From assembly GCA_039636865.1 (NCBI GenBank), contig CP144172.1, forward strand, positions 372,001 through 436,000: a stretch of DNA of 64,000 nt, written 5' to 3'. Numbering within the stretch: the first letter of the stretch is position 1; every line of letters starts with the position of its first letter. The translations under genes and the position numbers were made by a program. Shown here in pieces: positions 25,945-34,877 of the stretch. This DNA is from Dermatophilaceae bacterium Sec6.4 (lineage in GTDB: Bacteria; Actinomycetota; Actinomycetes; Actinomycetales; Dermatophilaceae). The notes under the pieces were generated by a model. It did no database searches, was not told the DNA's origin, and saw only the letters and a program-made list of their open reading frames with translations.

Positions 25945-27154
25945 CGCGTGCCGCCTTTCCCATCATCTGCTCGAGTCCTTCGTCCGGCAGCTCGTGCACC
26001 CAACCGGGGGCTGGAGTCGGCGCGGGTGCGGGTAGGCCGAGGGCCAGCTGCCGGGTGCTTCGTATCTGCAGTATCCCCGCCACGTGGATCTCACCCGCGG
26101 CGCAGGCGTCGATGAGCGGGCAGGACAGTTGCAGCGGCGCCCACACGTCGACCTGGTACCGCCCGCGCCCGCTCACCCGGCTCGGCGGCGACCCGACATG
26201 CACCCGTGGGTCGGCGGTCAACGCGGCCGGAACCGCGGCGTGATCGACCCACCATACCCCGACGTCGCTGCGGCGCAGCAGTGCGAGCGCCGTCGCGAAC
26301 ACCTGCGCATCGTTGTGCTGCCCGTGCACCCGCACGACGATGTCGGGCAGCTCCCAGATCAGTCCCCGGCCGCGCACACTCGGGAGGGTGATGCGCTCGG
26401 CGAGGGCGAGGGATTCGGCGTCCTTGACGGCGCGCGACGCGCTGCGGTCGCCGGTCCGGGCCACGGCCTCCGGCCCGTCGTGCCAGGCGAGCGCGGCCGG
26501 CACATATCGCATCCGGGCTCCGAGTAACCGGCACCGCCAGGCCAGCTCCCAGTCCTCACCGCCGTAGCCGGTCATACTCTCGTCGAAACCGCCGGAGCGG
26601 GCCAAGAGTTCGCGATCCAGGGCGAGCACGGCAGAGATCACCAGCCGGAAATCCTCATCGCCTGCCTCCCTCAGATCGTCGGTGCGTCGGTAACCGTCGG
26701 CGAGCCACCACGGCGCCGGCAGCACGCGGGCAGCGGGCGGCCCCTCGCGCACCCACGTCGACACCTGCGCGGCGCTGCATCCCTCGAAGTCCGCGTGCAG
26801 GCGCCTACCGACGCCGAGAAAGCCGGGTCCGACCTGCTCGTAGGCAGTCGCCATGGCCGTCAGGTAGTCGGGCGAGGGAATCGTGTCGCCGTCGAGAAAC
26901 ACGACGAGATCACCATCTACGTGCGCAGCACCTAGATTTCGTGCAGCGGCGGCGCGGAAGCCGAGGTCCTCCTGTCGCACCAGGTCGATGCGGTAGGGCA
27001 GCTCGGGCAGCGCCGGGGCATGGGCCGAGCCGTCATCCGCAACGACAACGTGCAGGTCGGCCATTACGCAGGTCTGCGTGGCAAGGGCAAGCAGCACCCA
27101 CGACAGCCGCCGTTCGTCCTCGAAGTAAGGGACGACAACCCCGATAGCGCTCAT
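25937..27154 (-). CDS. Glycosyltransferase family 2 with galactosyltransferase-like C-terminal motif
   Basis: 405 residues. GT-A core: V-V-P-Y-F-E-D-E-R-R-L near the start, V-V-V-A-D-D-G-S near 37, the metal-binding F-L-D-G-D-T-I-P-S near 90, and G-Y-G-G-E-D-W-E-L-A-W-R near 195, the GT7-C galactosyltransferase motif. The last about 130 residues are extra and unrecognised. Cytoplasmic. Overlaps the upstream GT gene by 4 bases (ATGA). Confidence 0.88.
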   Translation of the reverse strand: MSAIGVVVPYFEDERRLSWVLLALATQTCVMADLHVVVADDGSAHAPALPELPYRIDLVRQEDLGFRAAAARNLGAAHVDGDLVVFLDGDTIPSPDYLTAMATAYEQVGPGFLGVGRRLHADFEGCSAAQVSTWVREGPPAARVLPAPWWLADGYRRTDDLREAGDEDFRLVISAVLALDRELLARSGGFDESMTGYGGEDWELAWRCRLLGARMRYVPAALAWHDGPEAVARTGDRSASRAVKDAESLALAERITLPSVRGRGLIWELPDIVVRVHGQHNDAQVFATALALLRRSDVGVWWVDHAAVPAALTADPRVHVGSPPSRVSGRGRYQVDVWAPLQLSCPLIDACAAGEIHVAGILQIRSTRQLALGLPAPAPTPAPGWVHELPDEGLEQMMGKAARDG

Positions 27155-28179
27155 GCCGGGCTCACTATCGGGCCGAGCGCGTCAATGGCGGCGAGCTGCA
27201 GGGCAGCAGCGCGTCGGGTGTCCGGCAAGGCTGCGTCATCCCACTGCGCCTCGGTGATCCAGGTCGAGGCCGGGTCACCCAGGGCTGCCGCGATAGCCGC
27301 CGGCAGATCCGGTGCCACCGTCACTGCCCAGGGTGCCCGCTGCGCCAACTCTGCGACGTACCGTCCCGGGGTCACGATCGGGCGGCGGCCACTACTGATC
27401 CAGCGGTTGATGGACCCGGACGCCGAGATATGGGTATGCGCGCATACCGGCACCACCGCCCGCCTGGCCCATTTTTCCAACTCCGCATCCGAGACGTACC
27501 CGGTGCACTCGAAGCGTCGCCCCTGACCGGCGGCGTCGCGCTCGAGCTGCGTCAGCAGATCATCGTGCCCACTGGATGCAGCACCGACTGCGATCAGCGG
27601 TATCGACGGCGGCAGCGCGCGCATTGCCAGCAGAGTCTGCTCATGGCCCTTTCCGGGATAGACGAAGCCGAGCACGACGACGTCAGGAGTGCCGCGGGCT
27701 CTACCAGCGTCGCGGGCCTCCGCCCGGGTCGCCCACCGCGCCGGCCGATCGACCGGCAACGGCACCACCGCCACCGGGGGCAGGGCGCCGACTCCTGCGG
27801 CCCGCCAGGTCTGCTGTAGTAGCTCGCGCTCGTGCGCGCTGCTGACCTGGATGCCGCACGCCAGCGACGCCACCCGGGCGTACCCCGCTTGCCTGCGCTG
27901 CATACCCGGCCCGTCGGAAGCCTGCGGGAGGTCGTGCAGGGTCACCGTCATCGCCCGGCCCTGCAGGATGTGGCGGACGCGTTCGGCAGCCTCGACGGCG
28001 TTTGATCCGAAGAGTGCGTCGGTGAAGTGCAGGTGCACCCGCGAGGTGGTCAACTCGGGTAGCTGTCCGTCGACGATGTTTACCGAGACGGCCCGGGGGG
28101 TATGACTTAACAGGGCTTCAGCGTGCAGCCGCACCCCGTGTCGGGGTGGCCCGGCCAGCGCCAACGTAAGGTCCCTCAT
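27151..28179 (-). CDS. Glycosyltransferase (GT-B type)
   Basis: 342 residues from ATG 28179. The C-terminal half is GT-B-like: V-V-V-L-G-F-V-Y-P-G-K-G-H-E-Q-T-L (phosphate-side loop), then F-E-C-T-G-Y-V-S-D-A-E-L near 235 and G-S-I-N-R-W-I-S-S-G-R-R-P-I-V-T-P near 275. The N-terminal acceptor domain is degenerate. The frame runs to 28299, but that would overlap the ribosome site of the divergent GT4 gene. First gene of the leftward trio; 42 bases separate it from the divergent operon, so the two promoters must overlap. Confidence 0.75.
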   Translation of the reverse strand: MRDLTLALAGPPRHGVRLHAEALLSHTPRAVSVNIVDGQLPELTTSRVHLHFTDALFGSNAVEAAERVRHILQGRAMTVTLHDLPQASDGPGMQRRQAGYARVASLACGIQVSSAHERELLQQTWRAAGVGALPPVAVVPLPVDRPARWATRAEARDAGRARGTPDVVVLGFVYPGKGHEQTLLAMRALPPSIPLIAVGAASSGHDDLLTQLERDAAGQGRRFECTGYVSDAELEKWARRAVVPVCAHTHISASGSINRWISSGRRPIVTPGRYVAELAQRAPWAVTVAPDLPAAIAAALGDPASTWITEAQWDDAALPDTRRAAALQLAAIDALGPIVSPA

Positions 28180-28221
28180 TGCATCAACGCTAAGCCAGTT
28201 TGCGAGTCGAAGGAGGTGAGC

Positions 28222-29388
28222 GTGTCTCATCTGCAGCAGGTCCCCACGTCGCTCGGGAGACGTGAGCACCGAAAACGGTCCCGAGGGCACCGCGACCATC
28301 AGCGGATCGCGATGATCGCTCCGTCACGCCACTGCATCAGCCCCCCATTCGCCGGCGGACTGGAATCACTGGTGTGGGACCTGCGCACCCGCCTGGAAGC
28401 TGACGGCCACGACGTCACTCTGATTGCACGCGAGGGATCGGACGGTGTCGATCCACAGTGGGAAATCGGCGGGGGTCGTTGGGCGCCCAGCGATCTGGCA
28501 TCGCGCGACCAGTCGATGCCGGCTGCGGAGTTCATGGCCGAGCACCACGACTACCTGCAGGTCATGCACCGACTCGCGCAGATCGGCCACCACCATTTCG
28601 ACGTCATCCACAACCATTCGTTGCACTATCTGCCGGTATCGCTCGCCAGCACCTGCGAGGTGCCGATGCTCACCACCCTGCACACCCCTCCGACGCCGTG
28701 GCTGGAGTCGGCCATCAGCGCTTCCCGGGGACCGGTCGGGTCGTTCACGGCCGTCAGCGGTTTCACTGCCCGGTCATGGACGGCACTACCGCAGCCTGCG
28801 ACCGTCATCCACAACGGCGTCGACCTGGACTGGTGGCGACCGGGACCTGGGGGCGACCACCTGTGGTGGTCCGGTCGCATCACCCCCGAGAAGGCGCCCC
28901 ACCTGGCGATCGATGCCGCGCGACATGCGGGGTACGACCTCGACTTCGCAGGACCGATCAGCGACCCGGCCTATTTTCGCGCCGAGGTGCGACCACGACT
29001 GGGACCGGGGGTGCGCTACCTCGGTCATCTGGCGGGCGCAGCCCAGGTGGAGCAGGTGCGCACGGCGCGGGCCGTGCTCGTGACCCCTACCTGGGACGAA
29101 CCGTTCGGGTTGGTCGTCATCGAAGCGCTTGCGTGCGGGACCCCGGTGGTCGCCTTCGGTAGGGGCGGCATCCCCGACATCCTGTCCTCACCCGAGGTGG
29201 GGACACTGGTGCCGTCCGGGGACACTCTCGCGATGGGTCACGCTGCGGTTGCCGCTGCCGGTATCTCGCGTGCGCGGGTGCGGCAGTTCGCCGAGCAGCA
29301 TTTCTCGCTCGACCGAATGACGGCCGCATATGTCGACCTTTACGCAACGCTGACCGAGCCCGGGTTGGATCGGGCCGTTGGCCCCTGA
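28222..29388 (+). CDS. Glycosyltransferase family 4
   Basis: 388 residues. N-terminal acceptor side begins R-I-A-M-I-A-P-S and has F-A-G-G-L-E-S-L-V-W; the donor side has W-S-G-R-I-T-P-E-K-A-P-H-L-A near 220 and the nucleotide-sugar E-x7-E pattern in W-D-E-P-F-G-L-V-V-I-E-A-L-A-C-G-T-P near 300. The start is GTG 28222 because a very strong AAGGAGGTGA site sits 5 bases upstream; ATG 28312 would match the usual family N-terminus and is an alternative. First gene of the five-gene rightward operon. Confidence 0.85.
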   Translation: MSHLQQVPTSLGRREHRKRSRGHRDHQRIAMIAPSRHCISPPFAGGLESLVWDLRTRLEADGHDVTLIAREGSDGVDPQWEIGGGRWAPSDLASRDQSMPAAEFMAEHHDYLQVMHRLAQIGHHHFDVIHNHSLHYLPVSLASTCEVPMLTTLHTPPTPWLESAISASRGPVGSFTAVSGFTARSWTALPQPATVIHNGVDLDWWRPGPGGDHLWWSGRITPEKAPHLAIDAARHAGYDLDFAGPISDPAYFRAEVRPRLGPGVRYLGHLAGAAQVEQVRTARAVLVTPTWDEPFGLVVIEALACGTPVVAFGRGGIPDILSSPEVGTLVPSGDTLAMGHAAVAAAGISRARVRQFAEQHFSLDRMTAAYVDLYATLTEPGLDRAVGP

Positions 29389-30427
29389 CCGCGACACCGT
29401 CCGTAGTGCCACCGTCCGTGTTGCGACCGTCCCGGGTCGCCATCCGTATGTGGACCGTTGCCTGGCCGGTGCCGACGGCATCGTGCACGCGCCCGACCCG
29501 GTGGGCAACGTCTCCTACGGTGATCCCTGGAGGCCCTCACCCGCGCTGGAACCCTCATGGGTGCATGCGCATTCCGAGGAGGTCGACGTTGTTCACCTGC
29601 ATTTCGGCTTCGAGCACCGGTCACCTGATCAGCTGCGCGAATGGACGCGTGCGCTGGCCGTCGCACGAGTGCCACTCGTCGTGACCGTGCATGACCTGGA
29701 CAACCCGCACCTGCGCGATCAGCACCTGCATCACGAGTCATTGGGCATTCTGACCGGCGCGGCTGCCGAGGTCATCACGCTGACCGATGGCGCCGCGAAA
29801 GAAGTCGGTTCACGATATGGAGTGACACCACACGTCATTTCGCACCCTCACCAGTTCGACCTGGACCTCGTTGGTTCCAGACACCGTGCGCGTTGCGCAG
29901 AACACCCGTTGATCGGCCTCAACCTGCGCTCACCGAGGCAGAATATCGACGCGGAAGGCGGCCTGGACGTACTGAGCGGCCTTCCCCCCACCTGGAGCGC
30001 CGTCGTGCGCGTGTCATCGCACCAGCAGATCCCACCTCGGGTGGCTGCGGGTGCACGGGACGGTCGGTGGGAGGTCCAGGTCGTGCCGGGCTGGTGCGAC
30101 GAGCGGGATCTCTGGAAATTCGTGTCCGGTCTGGACGCGCTGTTACTGCCATACCGCTGGGGAACGCACTCGGGGTGGGTCGAGTCCTGCTGGGATGTGG
30201 GAACGGATGTCGTCGCACCGCCGGTCGGGTACTACGGCGACCAGCACCCGGTCATCATGCTGCCGCTGAACGCCGACTCGGAAACGGTCCACCGCACCCT
30301 GCACGACATCACAGCCACCACGGTCGTACCCGAGGCCGAACTCGCGACCCGCAGGGAGCAACGACATGTCGAACAACTCGGTGTCGCAGCCACCCATGCC
30401 CAGCTCTACCGCGCCGTGCTTCGATGA
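29378..30427 (+). CDS. Probable glycosyltransferase, GT-B type
   Basis: 349 residues from TTG 29378, the only start in frame near the previous stop (11-base overlap). It resembles a GT4 relative: V-V-H-L-H-F-G-F-E near 72, V-P-L-V-V-T-V-H-D-L-D-N-P near 100, and a C-terminal part with L-W-K-F-V-S-G-L-D-A-L-L-L-P-Y-R-W-G-T-H-S-G-W-V-E. The standard E-x7-E pair is not obvious, the position being G-T-H-S-G-W-V-E-S. It may use an unusual donor or be non-canonical. Overlaps the next gene by 4 bases. Confidence 0.72.
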   Translation: MAPDRDTVRSATVRVATVPGRHPYVDRCLAGADGIVHAPDPVGNVSYGDPWRPSPALEPSWVHAHSEEVDVVHLHFGFEHRSPDQLREWTRALAVARVPLVVTVHDLDNPHLRDQHLHHESLGILTGAAAEVITLTDGAAKEVGSRYGVTPHVISHPHQFDLDLVGSRHRARCAEHPLIGLNLRSPRQNIDAEGGLDVLSGLPPTWSAVVRVSSHQQIPPRVAAGARDGRWEVQVVPGWCDERDLWKFVSGLDALLLPYRWGTHSGWVESCWDVGTDVVAPPVGYYGDQHPVIMLPLNADSETVHRTLHDITATTVVPEAELATRREQRHVEQLGVAATHAQLYRAVLR

Positions 30428-31425
30428 TCGGGTACTACGTGCACCACCAGGGGGCCGGCCACCTGCAACGGCTGCAGACCGTCGCCGCGCATCTTCAGAC
30501 ACCCGTTACCGGCCTCAGTTCGCTTGCGGCACCGAACGACTGGCCGGGTCACTGGGTCGGGCTGGATCACGATGACCGTCCCGCACCATTGCCGAACGCC
30601 GATATCGACGCGCACGGCCGACTGCACTGGGCTCCGCTGAACCACGAGGGGTACCGTGCCCGGATGGTTGCCATTGCAGCGTGGCTCGGCACGGCCCGGC
30701 CGCACCTGATGGTGGTGGATGTGTCCGTCGAGGTCGCCGTCCTCGCGCGGACCCTTGGTGTACCGGTAGCCGTCGTCGCGATGCGTGGTGACCGCCGGGA
30801 CGCTGGGCACGAACTGGCCTACGACCTCGCCACGAGGCTGCTGGCACCCTGGCCGGCGGACCTGGCCGAACCCGGGTGGCCGGATCGGTGGACCGCGAAA
30901 ACCTTTCACAGCGGTGCGTTCTCACGCTTCGACGAGATCGCTGCGCGGCCCGCGCCGACCCCCACCGGCGTCCTACCCCGGTCGGTCACCTGCCTGCTCG
31001 GCTCCGGCGGCAGCGGGTTGTCCGTGCGCGACGCCGAGGCCATCGCAGAGGCCACCCCGACATGGACCTGGACCTTCTGCGGTGCCGATTTCGGCCCATC
31101 GCGCGAACCGTTGCCAGACCTGCTGGCCCGGTCGCAGGTCGTGGTCACGCACGCCGGTCAGAACGCCGTGGCCGAGGTTGCCGCCTTGCGCCGACCGGCC
31201 GTGGTCGTCGCCCAGGATCGCCCGCACGGTGAGCAACGCGCCACCGCGCAGGCCCTGGACCGCGGCGGTATCGCGGTGACCTGCAATGGGTGGCCGCCCG
31301 TGACGGAGTGGCCCTCGTTGCTGGATCAGGCGCTCGAACGCGGCGGTTCGCGGTGGGGATCATGGAACGATCGGGCCGCAGCGCCCCGTTTCGCCGCCGA
31401 GCTGGACCGGCTGGCGCGGCAGTGA
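30424..31425 (+). CDS. MurG/UGT-like glycosyltransferase
   Basis: 333 residues from ATG 30424 (ATGA overlap). It starts I-G-Y-Y-V-H-H-Q-G-A-G-H-L-Q-R, the Gly-rich acceptor loop of GT28/GT1 enzymes, and has a C-terminal donor site with V-V-T-H-A-G-Q-N-A-V-A-E-V-A-A-L-R-R-P and D-R-P-H-G-E-Q near residue 250. The annotated frame extends 177 codons upstream through the previous gene in another frame; that part is a shadow. Probably transfers a sugar from a nucleotide donor to a lipid or glycan. Confidence 0.85.
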   Translation: MIGYYVHHQGAGHLQRLQTVAAHLQTPVTGLSSLAAPNDWPGHWVGLDHDDRPAPLPNADIDAHGRLHWAPLNHEGYRARMVAIAAWLGTARPHLMVVDVSVEVAVLARTLGVPVAVVAMRGDRRDAGHELAYDLATRLLAPWPADLAEPGWPDRWTAKTFHSGAFSRFDEIAARPAPTPTGVLPRSVTCLLGSGGSGLSVRDAEAIAEATPTWTWTFCGADFGPSREPLPDLLARSQVVVTHAGQNAVAEVAALRRPAVVVAQDRPHGEQRATAQALDRGGIAVTCNGWPPVTEWPSLLDQALERGGSRWGSWNDRAAAPRFAAELDRLARQ

Positions 31426-32294
31426 CTGCACCGATCACCACTGCACCGATCACCACTGCCCTGATCACTATTGCGCACGGTCGGCATGCTCATCTGACCG
31501 AGCAGGTGCGCCACGTTGACCGCGGCAGCAGCCGGCCGGATCACCACGTGGTCGTGGCCATGGGAGATGAGTCGATCCGTCCTCTGCTGGCCGATCACCC
31601 AGGTGTTGACGTGATCGATCTGGCGGCCGACCCAGCAGCCCTCCCACTCGCGGCAGCACGCAACCTGGGCGCTCAGATTGCACTCGAACACGGAGCGGAC
31701 ACGTTGATCTTTTTGGACGTGGACTGCCTGCCTGGTATCGACCTCGTACAGCGATACGCGCAGGTCACCGGTGCTGTGGCGAACGAGCCGCAGTTGTGGT
31801 GCGGGCCGGTGCACTACCTACCGCCGCTGACGACGGGTCGCCCTGGATACGACGACGGCGACCTGCTCGCCTCCCATCCGCACCCGGCCCGCCCCGCTCC
31901 GGCCCGGGGCGAGCTCATTCGCGAGCCGAGGCTGGAGTTGTTCTGGTCGCTGTCCTTCGCGATCAGTGCATTGCACTGGCGACAGCTCGGCGGATTCTGC
32001 GAGAACTACGTCGGGTACGGGGCAGAGGACACCGACTTCGCGCGCACTGCCGACGCGGCTGGGGGTGTGATGACCTGGGTCGGCGGTGCCACGGCTTACC
32101 ACCAGTACCACCCGACCAGCTCCCCGCCGGTGCAGCACCTCACCGATATCGTGCGCAACGCCAATCTCTTCCACCGCCGGTGGGGCGAATACCCGATGCT
32201 GGGATGGCTGGCGGAATTCCAGGCCCGCGGCCTGGCCGGCCGCGACCCGCACACCGGCAACTGGGAAGTCACACCCAACGCGTCACCGCACTAG
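31422..32294 (+). CDS. Glycosyltransferase family 2 with galactosyltransferase-like motif
   Basis: 290 residues from GTG 31422 (GTGA overlap). After a repetitive T-A-P-I-T N-terminus it has the GT-A blocks A-A-A-R-N-L-G-A-Q near 70, F-L-D-V-D-C-L-P-G near 90 (metal site) and G-Y-G-A-E-D-T-D-F-A near 205 (GT7-C motif), as in the GT2 at 25937-27154. The classic first-strand P-x-y-N segment is weak here. It is the fourth GT of the operon. Confidence 0.85.
   Translation: MTAPITTAPITTALITIAHGRHAHLTEQVRHVDRGSSRPDHHVVVAMGDESIRPLLADHPGVDVIDLAADPAALPLAAARNLGAQIALEHGADTLIFLDVDCLPGIDLVQRYAQVTGAVANEPQLWCGPVHYLPPLTTGRPGYDDGDLLASHPHPARPAPARGELIREPRLELFWSLSFAISALHWRQLGGFCENYVGYGAEDTDFARTADAAGGVMTWVGGATAYHQYHPTSSPPVQHLTDIVRNANLFHRRWGEYPMLGWLAEFQARGLAGRDPHTGNWEVTPNASPH
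31425..31469 (+). repeat. Three 15-bp tandem repeats at the GT2 N-terminus
   Basis: ACTGCACCGATCACC occurs at 31425-31439 and 31440-31454 exactly and at 31455-31469 with four changes. It encodes T-A-P-I-T, T-A-P-I-T, T-A-L-I-T. Being a whole number of codons it keeps the frame. Copy number could vary between strains. Confidence 0.85.
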
Positions 32295-32311
32295 AGGATG
32301 AGAGCTGTCTG

Positions 32312-32845
32312 ATGGCCTACCAATCGTTGGACCTGACACTCAGCCCCGACGGCGATGACGCCATCCGGGCCGGCTGGGAGGCGGTCACCGCACTGGGAGT
32401 GCCGTCCGAAGGCGGGCGCACGAGCGACAGCCACCGCCCGCACCTCACCCTGCTCGCCGCGCCGACGATGGGTCCTGAACTGCTGGATCTGGCTGTCCGC
32501 CGGATACGCCCCCTCCTGCCGCTGCGCATCGCGCTCGGTGCGGGCGTGGTGTTCGGCCACGGGCCGTTCGTTGCCGCGCACCTCGCGGTCATACCGCCAT
32601 CGCTCGGGCTGATCGCGCAGGAGCTACGACAGCACCAATTGCCCCGGCAGACCGGTGCGCAATCCGACGGTTCCGGGCAGCCGGCGCGCGACTGGATAGC
32701 CCACCTGACCCTGTCCAAGAAGGTGCCGATCGACCAACTGGGCGAGGTGATGCAGGCCGTGCGCCAGCATCGCCCAAATTTCGTGCAGATCGATCATCTG
32801 CGACATTGGGATCCAGCCTGTCGGGTTGTCACAACTCTTGTGTGA
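32312..32845 (+). CDS. 2'-5' RNA ligase/LigT-like phosphodiesterase
   Basis: 177 residues with the two hallmark H-x-T/S-L motifs: H-L-T-L-L near residue 45 and H-L-T-L-S near 131, giving the paired catalytic histidines of the 2H phosphoesterase superfamily. Members open 2',3'-cyclic phosphates or ADP-ribose cyclic phosphates. ATG 32312 follows the GT2 stop by 17 bases in the same operon. Its presence after four GT genes is unexpected. Confidence 0.83.
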   Translation: MAYQSLDLTLSPDGDDAIRAGWEAVTALGVPSEGGRTSDSHRPHLTLLAAPTMGPELLDLAVRRIRPLLPLRIALGAGVVFGHGPFVAAHLAVIPPSLGLIAQELRQHQLPRQTGAQSDGSGQPARDWIAHLTLSKKVPIDQLGEVMQAVRQHRPNFVQIDHLRHWDPACRVVTTLV

Positions 32846-32922
32846 CGTCCCGGGCGCGAACGATGTCGCGAGCGTCTTCGCTCGCGCCACGACCTTGGGT
32901 GACCTTGCGTGGGGATCTCGGC

Positions 32923-33087
32923 TCAGATGCTGCGATCCGCGCGGTAGTCGCGGGGCGCGCCGTCTGCCTCGGTCTGTGAGTCTTCAGCGGGGGGCACACC
33001 GTCGTCGGTGCCGGGAGTGGAGTCGGCGCCACCGCCAGGGGTCATCTGCGAGACCTCCGACACCTGCTTCTCGTCATCATCGCTCAT
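32923..33087 (-). CDS. Small acidic hypothetical protein
   Basis: 54 residues from ATG 33087: M-S-D-D-D-E-K-Q-V-S-E-V then Gly, Asp, Glu and Pro rich and probably disordered, ending D-Y-R-A-D-R-S-I. Short acidic proteins of this kind are common in actinobacteria near stress genes. No family is recognised. The open frame extends to 33228 but would overlap the promoter of the divergent SDR gene. Confidence 0.55.
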   Translation of the reverse strand: MSDDDEKQVSEVSQMTPGGGADSTPGTDDGVPPAEDSQTEADGAPRDYRADRSI

Positions 33088-33166
33088 CTGGGAAGTATGC
33101 GCCGCGCCGGATGACGCAGGGCAGGCGGATGCCCGGCAGCCCTGCACCGCGCCGTACCGTTGAGAC

Positions 33167-34228
33167 GTGACTGACTCTGCACGTGTCCTCGTTACCGGCG
33201 CCAGCGGATATGTCGGCGGTCGGCTCATCCCCGAACTGCTGCGGCGCGGCCATCACGTCGCAGGGGCGTTCACCGACGCCGCTAAGGCGCAGCGCTACTG
33301 GTGGTCCGATCAGATCGACGTCGTCGAGTTCGACGTATCGGATGAGCAGAGCGTCACGGACGGACTGCAGGGCGTGCACACCGCCTACTACCTGATCCAC
33401 GGTCTCGGTGGCGAGGACTTCATGGAGAAGGACGCTCAGGGCGCGCGTAACTTTGCGCGCAGCGCCCAGCAGACCGGGGTGCGCCGGATCGTCTACCTGT
33501 CCGGAATCGTCCCGCCGGTCGAGCAGGACGAACTGTCGCACCACATCGCCTCCCGGCTGCAGGTCGAGCAGATCCTGACCGAGTCAGGCATCCCGACCTA
33601 CTCTCTGCGTGCCGCCATCCTGCTCGGCAGCGGCTCCACCTCTTTCGAGATCGTCCGACAACTGTCCGAGCGACTACCCGTGCACACCGTGCCCACCTGG
33701 ATGCAGTCGCAGGTGCAGCCGATTGCCGTGGTCGACGCCGTGCAGGCACTTGCCGGCTGCATGGAGCACACGGGTGAGTCCCGCTCCTACGACATCGGCG
33801 GCCCGGACACGATGGCCTACGCCGAACTCCTGAAACTGTTCACTGCGACTGCAGGCCTGACCAGACCCGAGATCGACGTGCCGCTGCTGCCGACGGGTCT
33901 CGTGGGCGCGCTCGCGGGCTCGATCGCCGACGTTCCGAAGTCCACCGTCGAATCGTTGGTCGAGAGCCTGCACGAGGACATGGTCTGCAACGAAACGGAC
34001 TTCCGCACCGATCTGATGCCGAAGGGCTATGAGCTGATCGGTGTCGAAGAGGCCTTCGAGCGCGCGTTGCAGGTACCCGACGAGGGCACCGACCCCGCCA
34101 CCCTCGATCCGATCGGGCCCTGGCCACAGGATCCGAACTGGGCCGGCGGCGCCATCGAACGCGATGACGACGGTGACACACACAACACCGGAATCGTGCG
34201 CTCTTTGGTGGACCGCTTCCGCAACTGA
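33167..34228 (+). CDS. NmrA-like NAD(P)-binding SDR protein
   Basis: 353 residues from GTG 33167. The nucleotide-binding G-A-S-G-Y-V-G-G near 11-18 is followed by an atypical SDR domain (D-A-V-Q, Y-L-S-G-I-V-P near 110, then T-Y-S-L-R-A-A-I-L-L-G). The usual Y-x-x-x-K triad is not evident, which fits NmrA-type or atypical SDRs that may only sense NAD(P). An acidic C-terminal extension of about 50 residues follows. It is divergent from the small acidic protein gene. Confidence 0.8.
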   Translation: MTDSARVLVTGASGYVGGRLIPELLRRGHHVAGAFTDAAKAQRYWWSDQIDVVEFDVSDEQSVTDGLQGVHTAYYLIHGLGGEDFMEKDAQGARNFARSAQQTGVRRIVYLSGIVPPVEQDELSHHIASRLQVEQILTESGIPTYSLRAAILLGSGSTSFEIVRQLSERLPVHTVPTWMQSQVQPIAVVDAVQALAGCMEHTGESRSYDIGGPDTMAYAELLKLFTATAGLTRPEIDVPLLPTGLVGALAGSIADVPKSTVESLVESLHEDMVCNETDFRTDLMPKGYELIGVEEAFERALQVPDEGTDPATLDPIGPWPQDPNWAGGAIERDDDGDTHNTGIVRSLVDRFRN

Positions 34229-34305
34229 ACCGCTGCCGCGCGCCGTGTACCGTGGAAATCCCTACGTCACACGGCGTCAGGCCCTGCGCGCAGAAGGAGT
34301 TCGTC

Positions 34306-34857
34306 ATGGCCGTGCATTACACAGTCCCCGGAATGTCAGTTCAGGACAGCGAGACCCTGGTGCTGTCGCTGCAGAAGCGCCTCAGTGCCTACAACGACCT
34401 GCACCTGACCCTCAAGCACGTGCACTGGAACGTCGTCGGACCGCACTTCATCGCCGTCCACGAGATGATCGACCCGCAGGTGGAACTGGTCCGCGGATAC
34501 GCCGACGAGGTCGCCGAGCGGATAGCGACCATGGGCGGCTCACCCGCGGGCACCCCCGGCGCCATCGAGAGGGATCGCACCTGGAGTGACTACTCCATTG
34601 GTCGCGACACCGTGCTCGCGCACCTCGGCGCGCTCGACAAGGTGTACGACGGTGTGGTCGAAGACAACCGCAAGGCCATCACCGACGCCGGCGAGGTCGA
34701 CCCGATCACCGAGGACATGCTCATCGGTCAGACCGCGCAGCTGGAGAAGTTCCAGTGGTTCGTTCGTGCGCACCTGGAAGACCTCGGCGGTCGGCTCTCC
34801 GATGCTGACGCGACCTCGGAGAAGGAAGCGGCCGACACCGCCCGTACTGACGGCTGA
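34306..34857 (+). CDS. dps: Dps family DNA-protection ferritin-like protein
   Basis: 183 residues. Ferroxidase-site pattern typical of Dps: H-V-H-W-N-V-V-G-P-H-F near residues 38-48, then H-E-M-I-D near 52 and E-V-A-E-R-I-A near 68. A 12-mer would oxidise and store iron with H2O2 and bind DNA. The tail (E-K-E-A-A-D-T-A-R-T-D-G) is charged but lacks the Lys-rich N-terminus of E. coli Dps. AGAAGGAG precedes ATG 34306. Confidence 0.92.
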   Translation: MAVHYTVPGMSVQDSETLVLSLQKRLSAYNDLHLTLKHVHWNVVGPHFIAVHEMIDPQVELVRGYADEVAERIATMGGSPAGTPGAIERDRTWSDYSIGRDTVLAHLGALDKVYDGVVEDNRKAITDAGEVDPITEDMLIGQTAQLEKFQWFVRAHLEDLGGRLSDADATSEKEAADTARTDG

Positions 34858-34877
34858 CACAAGCATCAAGAACACCT

